Below are positions 8,695 to 12,548 of a stretch of DNA of 12,548 nucleotides, piece by piece (the first letter of the stretch is position 1; every line of letters starts with the position of its first letter). The position numbers and the translations under genes were made by a program. A model generated the notes under the pieces. The model saw nothing but the letters and a program-made list of their open reading frames with translations. It was not told the DNA's origin and searched no databases. Source of the stretch: an uncultured Oxalobacteraceae bacterium (GTDB lineage: Bacteria > Pseudomonadota > Gammaproteobacteria > Burkholderiales > Burkholderiaceae); NCBI GenBank assembly GCA_946479255.1, contig CAMLFK010000139.1, positions 1 to 12,548 of the forward strand. The letters run 5' to 3'.

Positions 8695-9331
8695 GCTGGT
8701 TATTCTCAATTTATTCAAACACTGGACGATCTGCGGCTTGCTCTTGCTCACCGCCTCGGCGAGCGCCTATTCTGCACCAAAAACCGTCCTGGTGCTGGGC
8801 GACAGCCTGTCGGCGGAGTACGGCCTGACGCGTGGCGCCGGCTGGGTCGCCTTATTGGAAAAGAAACTCAAGGAAGAGAAAATCGAGGCGGCGATTGTCA
8901 ACGCCAGCATCAGCGGCGAGACCACCAGCGGCGGACGCAACCGCCTGCCGGCCCTGCTGGCCCAGCACAAGCCCGATGTCGTGGTGATCGAGCTGGGCGC
9001 CAATGACGGCTTGCGTGGCTTGCCGGTGCCCAGCGCCGAGGCCAACCTGCGCGCCATGGTCGACGCGGCCTACAAGAACAAGGCCAAGGTGCTGCTGGTA
9101 GGCATGCGCATGCCCTCGAATTACGGGCGCGACTATACCGAGCGCTTCTGGAATATGTACAAGACCCTGGCGCGCCAGGTAAAGGCGCCGCTGGTGCCCT
9201 TCATGCTCGAAGGCGTGGCCGAGAAGCCGGCGCTGTTCCAGGCCGACCGCCTGCATCCGAATGCCGATGCCCATCCGATCATCCTGGCCAATATCTGGCC
9301 CCATTTCCGCGAGCTCGTCCAAACCCGATGA
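8693..9331 (+). CDS. tesA: TesA-like exported SGNH esterase (acyl-CoA thioesterase I / lysophospholipase L1)
   Basis: Predicted to hydrolyse acyl esters and thioesters in the periplasm. From the ATG at 8693 it has 212 residues (E. coli TesA has 208). A signal peptide is visible: Lys9, a hydrophobic stretch at about 11-20 and a probable cleavage after an AxA (ASA near 25 or YSA at 28). SGNH blocks follow: GDSLSAEYG with nucleophile Ser38, SISGETTSGG with Gly75, LGANDG with Asn104, and DRLHPNADAH with Asp185 and His188. In-frame ATGs lie further upstream (8684 and earlier). I prefer 8693 or 8684 because the signal peptide begins there, although no strong Shine-Dalgarno decides between them. The start overlaps that of the divergent ybbA. 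The stop overlaps the mnmH start (ATGA at 9328-9331), implying a two-gene operon. Confidence 0.93.
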   Translation: MLVILNLFKHWTICGLLLLTASASAYSAPKTVLVLGDSLSAEYGLTRGAGWVALLEKKLKEEKIEAAIVNASISGETTSGGRNRLPALLAQHKPDVVVIELGANDGLRGLPVPSAEANLRAMVDAAYKNKAKVLLVGMRMPSNYGRDYTERFWNMYKTLARQVKAPLVPFMLEGVAEKPALFQADRLHPNADAHPIILANIWPHFRELVQTR

Positions 9332-10377
9332 AATACCCGTCCCTGCAACTGTTCTCCCAGCTTTACCCGCAGCTTGACGAGTTCGACTGCATCATCGACG
9401 TCCGTAGCGAAGCGGAATACGCGCTGGACCATCTTCCCGGAGCCATTAACTGTCCGGTGTTGAATAACGAAGAACGCATCCGCGTGGGCACGCTGTACAA
9501 GCAGGTGGGCGCCTTCGAAGCCAAGAAGATCGGCGCGGCGCTGGTATCGCGCAACATCGCCCGGCATATCGAGGGCCTGTGGCAGGACGAGTCCAAGGAT
9601 TGGAAGCCGCTGATCTATTGCTGGCGCGGCGGCAACCGCAGTGGCTCGCTGGCGCTGGTGCTGGCCAAGATCGGCTGGCCGGCCGTGCAGCTCGACGGCG
9701 GCTACAAGGCCTACCGCGCGTTTGTCAGCGAGGCGCTGCTGGAAAAGCCGGCGCTGGACTTCCGGGTGATTTGCGGGACCACCGGCAGCGGCAAGAGCCG
9801 CTTGCTGGAAACCCTCGACGAGATCGGCGCCCAGGTGCTCGACCTGGAACAGCTGGCGGCCCACCGAGGCTCGGTGCTGGGCAATCTGCCCAGCCAGCCG
9901 CAGCCTTCGCAGAAGATGTTCGAGACGCGCATCTGGGACAAGCTGCGCCGTTTCGATCCGGCGCGCCCGGTGTTCGTCGAGTCCGAGAGCAAGAAGGTCG
10001 GGCAGCTGAGGGTGCCGGACGCGCTGATGGAACAGATGCGCAAGTCGGCTTGCGTGGCCCTGACCTTGTCGCGGCCGAACCGGGTACGCCTGCTGATGGA
10101 AGACTACCAGCACTTCACCAGCAACCCGGAAACCTTGAACGCCCAGCTCGATTGCCTGGTCAAGCTGCATGGCCGCGAAAAGATCAATGGCTGGCATGCG
10201 CTGGCCAATGGCGGGCAAATGCCGGAGCTGGTGGACCAGCTGCTGGTGGAGCATTACGATCCGGCTTATGTGCGCTCGATCGACCGTAATTTTGTGCGCT
10301 ATGGCGAGGCACAGGTGGTGGAGCTGGCGGATATTTCGCGCGATGATTTTTTGCGGGCTGCGCACTCGCTTTTATAA
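9328..10377 (+). CDS. mnmH: tRNA 2-selenouridine synthase (MnmH/SelU/YbbB)
   Basis: This enzyme modifies the wobble 2-thiouridine of tRNAs for Lys, Glu and Gln, replacing sulfur with selenium from selenophosphate through a geranylated intermediate. The 349 residues match the family. An N-terminal rhodanese domain (about 8-135) has DVRSEAEYALDHLPGAIN (24-41) and the active-site loop YCWRGGNRSGS with catalytic Cys98. A P-loop domain follows with Walker A GTTGSGKS (150-157) and the family motif FVESESKKVG. The start ATG lies within the last codons of tesA (ATGA overlap) and has no Shine-Dalgarno of its own, so translation is probably coupled to tesA. A strong hairpin terminator follows at 10402-10437. 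No selD is present in the window. Confidence 0.95.
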   Translation: MKYPSLQLFSQLYPQLDEFDCIIDVRSEAEYALDHLPGAINCPVLNNEERIRVGTLYKQVGAFEAKKIGAALVSRNIARHIEGLWQDESKDWKPLIYCWRGGNRSGSLALVLAKIGWPAVQLDGGYKAYRAFVSEALLEKPALDFRVICGTTGSGKSRLLETLDEIGAQVLDLEQLAAHRGSVLGNLPSQPQPSQKMFETRIWDKLRRFDPARPVFVESESKKVGQLRVPDALMEQMRKSACVALTLSRPNRVRLLMEDYQHFTSNPETLNAQLDCLVKLHGREKINGWHALANGGQMPELVDQLLVEHYDPAYVRSIDRNFVRYGEAQVVELADISRDDFLRAAHSLL

Positions 10378-10401
10378 GATCAACAGCGAATCTAATAATA
10401 T

Positions 10402-10437
10402 AAAAACCCGGCAGCTCACGCGACCGGGTTCTTTTGT
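10402..10437. terminator. Bidirectional intrinsic terminator between mnmH and ppiD
   Basis: AACCCGG (10405-10411) and CCGGGTT (10424-10430) form a 7-bp stem with a 12-nt loop. It is followed on the plus strand by CTTTTGT and preceded by TAAAAA, which reads as a T-run on the minus strand. The hairpin sits between the convergent stops of mnmH and ppiD, so it can end both transcripts. Confidence 0.85.
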
Positions 10438-10451
10438 ATCTCGCGAATCGC

Positions 10452-12371
10452 TTACTTAACGACCGGCTCGACTTTCACGTCATTCGCCTTGACCAGCACC
10501 TTGGCCTTGGCTTTTTTCTTCAGCGCTTCGACGTAAGCAAACATCTCTTCCTGGCCGATGGCACTGGTGATCTGCTGCTTCTCGGACTCGCGGCGTGCCA
10601 GGTCCGGCTGCGCGGCCTGGGACACCTTGCCGATGCGGTACACGCCATAACCCATGCCCGGCACGTCCACGCCCACGTACGCAGGCAGCTTGCTGACGTC
10701 GGCCTTCAGGGCAGCCATCGCGGCGGTCGGGTTGAACGAAGGTTCCTTGGTACGCGACAGGACCTTGACTTCACCGAAACCTGCGGCGTCGCCGCTGGCC
10801 TTCGCTTCGGCCAGCTTCTTCTCGCCGGCGGCGCGCGCCAGCTTGGCGGCTTCTTCCTGGGTCACGCGCTGACGGATCACCGCTGCCACTTCGGCCAGCG
10901 GACGCTTGGCCGCAGGCTTGTACTCGACCACACGGCCAGCCACCAGGGTGGTAGGCGCCACTTCAACCGCTTCGGTATTGCGCTTGTTCTTCAAGGCGTC
11001 GTCGGTGAAGATGGCCTTGAGGAATTTGGCGTTGTTGACCGGCGAAGCACCCAAGGCTGGCGATGGCGTACGCGACAGGCCGGCCACGGTTTCGATCTTC
11101 AGGCCCAGCTTGTCGGCCACCGGCTTGAGGCTGTCGGATTGCTCGTAGACCGTGTTGGAGAAGGCTTCGGCCAGTTCCGAGTACTTCTTCGACATCTTGC
11201 CCTTCTTGATCTCGGCGACGATCTGCGGCCTGGCTTCGTCCAGGGTCTTGAGCTTGGGCGGAGTCAGGTTGGTCACGGTGATGATGTGAAAACCAAACTC
11301 CGATTCCACTACATTGCTGATCTCGCCCTGCTTGAGCGCGTAGATGGCGTCTTCCACCGACTTGACGAAGGCGCCCTTTTCGACCATGCCCAGGTCGCCG
11401 CCGGACTGCGCCGAACCCGGGTCTTGCGACTTGGCCTTGGCCACGGCAGCGAAGCTTGCAGGGGCCTTGCGCACTTCGGCCAGGATCGCTTCCGCCTGTG
11501 CCTTGGCGGCGGCCTTGTCGGCGGCGCTGCCGTCTTTCTTGGCGCTGATCAGGATGTGGCTGGCGGTGCGCTGTTCAGGCTGGCCCAGCTTGTCCTTGTT
11601 CTGCTCATAGAAGGCAGCCACTTCGGCGTCGCTGACGCTGACCTGGCTTTCCACCACGGCGGAATTGAAGACCACGTACTCGATTTTCACCTGCTCGGGG
11701 ATCTGGAACAGTGCGGCGTTCTTGTCGTAGAAAGCCTGGACCATCTGGTCGGTCACCTGAACTTGCGACATGTATTGCGCAGCCGGGAACAGCAGTTCCT
11801 GCACTTCGCGTTCCTGGTCGTTGATTTCCGACAGGCGGGTGCTGACAGTGCGCGGCGCAAACGCGGTCGACGAGATCGCGCTGTTCATCTGCTGCAGCGT
11901 CAGGTCGCGGCGCACCTTGGCTTCGAAGCCGGCCGGGCTCATGCCCTGCGCGCCGAGCGCGGCGACATAGGCGTCCTTGTCGAAGCTGCCGTCAGCCTTG
12001 CGGAACTGGTCGATCTGCAGGATGGCGTTTTGCAGCGCGGCGTCGCCCACGATCATGTGGTTACGGACGATTTCGGTGCTGATGGCACGCTCGGCCACCA
12101 GGTTGTCGAGGATGCCCTGCTTGACCTGCGGGTTCTCGAACATCTTGGCGTCGAACCGGTCGCCCGCCATCTGGCGATAGCGATCCATTTGCTGGCGCTG
12201 GGCTTCTTCCCATTCCTGCTGGGTGATTTTCTGGTCACCCACGGTGGCCACGTCCGCGCCGGCGTTGCCGCTGTCATAGCTGCTGACACCCACGAGGACG
12301 AATGACGGGACAATCACTACTGCCAGTGCAACCTGGATCCAGCGCTTGTGAGTACGAATAGATTCAAACAT
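10452..12371 (-). CDS. ppiD: PpiD, membrane-anchored periplasmic chaperone with a parvulin domain
   Basis: PpiD assists proteins leaving the Sec translocon and is anchored in the inner membrane facing the periplasm. The 639 residues (E. coli has 623) begin with a short cytoplasmic segment MFESIRTHKRW and a single membrane segment (about 12-30). A SurA-like N-terminal chaperone region follows (about 40-260). The parvulin domain spans about 264-368, with RTASHILI (268-275), GGDLGMVEKGAFV (324-336) and ESEFGFHII (356-364). A helical C-terminal region with a second weak PPIase-like fold makes up the rest and ends in a Lys/Val-rich tail. E. coli PpiD has little or no isomerase activity, and activity here cannot be judged from sequence. 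Only a weak GGCGA precedes the ATG. Upstream on the same strand are a terminator and tRNA-Asp. Confidence 0.95.
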   Translation of the reverse strand: MFESIRTHKRWIQVALAVVIVPSFVLVGVSSYDSGNAGADVATVGDQKITQQEWEEAQRQQMDRYRQMAGDRFDAKMFENPQVKQGILDNLVAERAISTEIVRNHMIVGDAALQNAILQIDQFRKADGSFDKDAYVAALGAQGMSPAGFEAKVRRDLTLQQMNSAISSTAFAPRTVSTRLSEINDQEREVQELLFPAAQYMSQVQVTDQMVQAFYDKNAALFQIPEQVKIEYVVFNSAVVESQVSVSDAEVAAFYEQNKDKLGQPEQRTASHILISAKKDGSAADKAAAKAQAEAILAEVRKAPASFAAVAKAKSQDPGSAQSGGDLGMVEKGAFVKSVEDAIYALKQGEISNVVESEFGFHIITVTNLTPPKLKTLDEARPQIVAEIKKGKMSKKYSELAEAFSNTVYEQSDSLKPVADKLGLKIETVAGLSRTPSPALGASPVNNAKFLKAIFTDDALKNKRNTEAVEVAPTTLVAGRVVEYKPAAKRPLAEVAAVIRQRVTQEEAAKLARAAGEKKLAEAKASGDAAGFGEVKVLSRTKEPSFNPTAAMAALKADVSKLPAYVGVDVPGMGYGVYRIGKVSQAAQPDLARRESEKQQITSAIGQEEMFAYVEALKKKAKAKVLVKANDVKVEPVVK

Positions 12372-12407
12372 GATTCGCCAATTCGAAGATGAGTTAAACC
12401 GATGAAA

Positions 12408-12435
12408 AAAAAGGCGAACTCTCGTTCGCCTTTTT
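12408..12435. terminator. Strong bidirectional intrinsic terminator between tRNA-Asp and ppiD
   Basis: AAAAAGGCGAAC (12408-12419) and GTTCGCCTTTTT (12424-12435) are perfectly complementary 12-bp arms with a TCTC tetraloop. The GC-rich core is GGCGAAC/GTTCGCC, flanked by A and T runs on both sides. On the minus strand it lies downstream of tRNA-Asp and only 36 bp before the ppiD start codon, so it should end the tRNA transcript. Confidence 0.9.
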
Positions 12436-12493
12436 CTTTTAAATCTGACGGCCCGTGTTCCCCGTTAGAGTAACACTATACCGCTCGAGTTCT

Positions 12494-12548
12494 TGGCGGA
12501 GCGGACGGGACTCGAACCCGCGACCCCCGACGTGACAGGCCGGTATTC
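12494..12548 (-). tRNA. tRNA-Asp(GTC), 3' part, cut by window edge
   Basis: Read on the minus strand, the last 55 nt of a tRNA are present. They include the anticodon arm CCGGC-CTGTCAC-GTCGG, with anticodon GTC at 12534-12536 and one G-U pair in the stem. The T arm is GCGGG-TTCGAGT-CCCGT. The acceptor 3' strand is CCGCTCC, followed by discriminator G and an encoded CCA (12494-12496). The 5' acceptor strand, the D arm and about 22 nt lie beyond the right edge. The anticodon and discriminator G agree with aspartate identity. From 12436 to 12493 there is no gene. A minus-strand TATAGT (12475-12480) is a possible but unsupported -10. Confidence 0.95.

Noticed and set aside
10434..12305. A 623-codon open frame on the plus strand, antisense to ppiD.
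   Set aside because: It covers nearly all of ppiD, shows no domain or signal peptide, and its composition mirrors the GC bias of the true gene on the other strand.

Overview
The window is high-GC chromosomal DNA with tightly packed core genes. It most likely comes from a betaproteobacterium of the order Burkholderiales, and the protein style fits Oxalobacteraceae (Massilia/Duganella/Janthinobacterium type). That placement rests on remembered family features: a receiver-TPR protein of a type I associate with this group, a fused OPLAH-type 5-oxoprolinase, and tRNA-Asp directly upstream of ppiD. No database search was run.

Layout. (1) 1-811, minus: N-terminal 270 codons of purL (purine biosynthesis), running off the left edge. 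(2) 1025-2653, plus: a receiver-domain protein with a long TPR tail, divergent from purL. (3) 2698-6297, minus: a full-length ATP-dependent 5-oxoprolinase with HyuA and HyuB halves fused. (4) 6413-7894, plus: bifunctional NAD(P)H-hydrate epimerase/dehydratase, divergent from the oxoprolinase. (5) 7978-8694, minus: a YbbA-type ABC ATPase whose start codon shares a CATG with the divergent tesA. (6) 8693-9331, plus: TesA-like exported SGNH esterase. It overlaps by ATGA with (7) 9328-10377, plus: mnmH/selU, tRNA 2-selenouridine synthase. (8) 10452-12371, minus: ppiD, a membrane-anchored periplasmic chaperone. (9) 12494-12548, minus: the 3' 55 nt of tRNA-Asp(GTC). Good bidirectional hairpin terminators lie between mnmH and ppiD and between the tRNA and ppiD. 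A weaker hairpin lies between the TPR gene and the oxoprolinase.

How the genes relate. Most are independent housekeeping units in divergent or convergent pairs, not one pathway. Two themes stand out. The divergent 5-oxoprolinase and NAD(P)HX-repair genes are both metabolite damage-control enzymes sharing a 115-bp promoter region. The ybbA/tesA pair is a conserved neighbourhood in proteobacteria, but here the usual YbbP permease gene is not next to ybbA.

I found no mobile element, CRISPR array, phage gene or convincing unknown system. The most interesting detail is the receiver domain at 1025-2653: glutamate replaces the phosphoacceptor aspartate, and a 9-bp tandem duplication sits just after that site.
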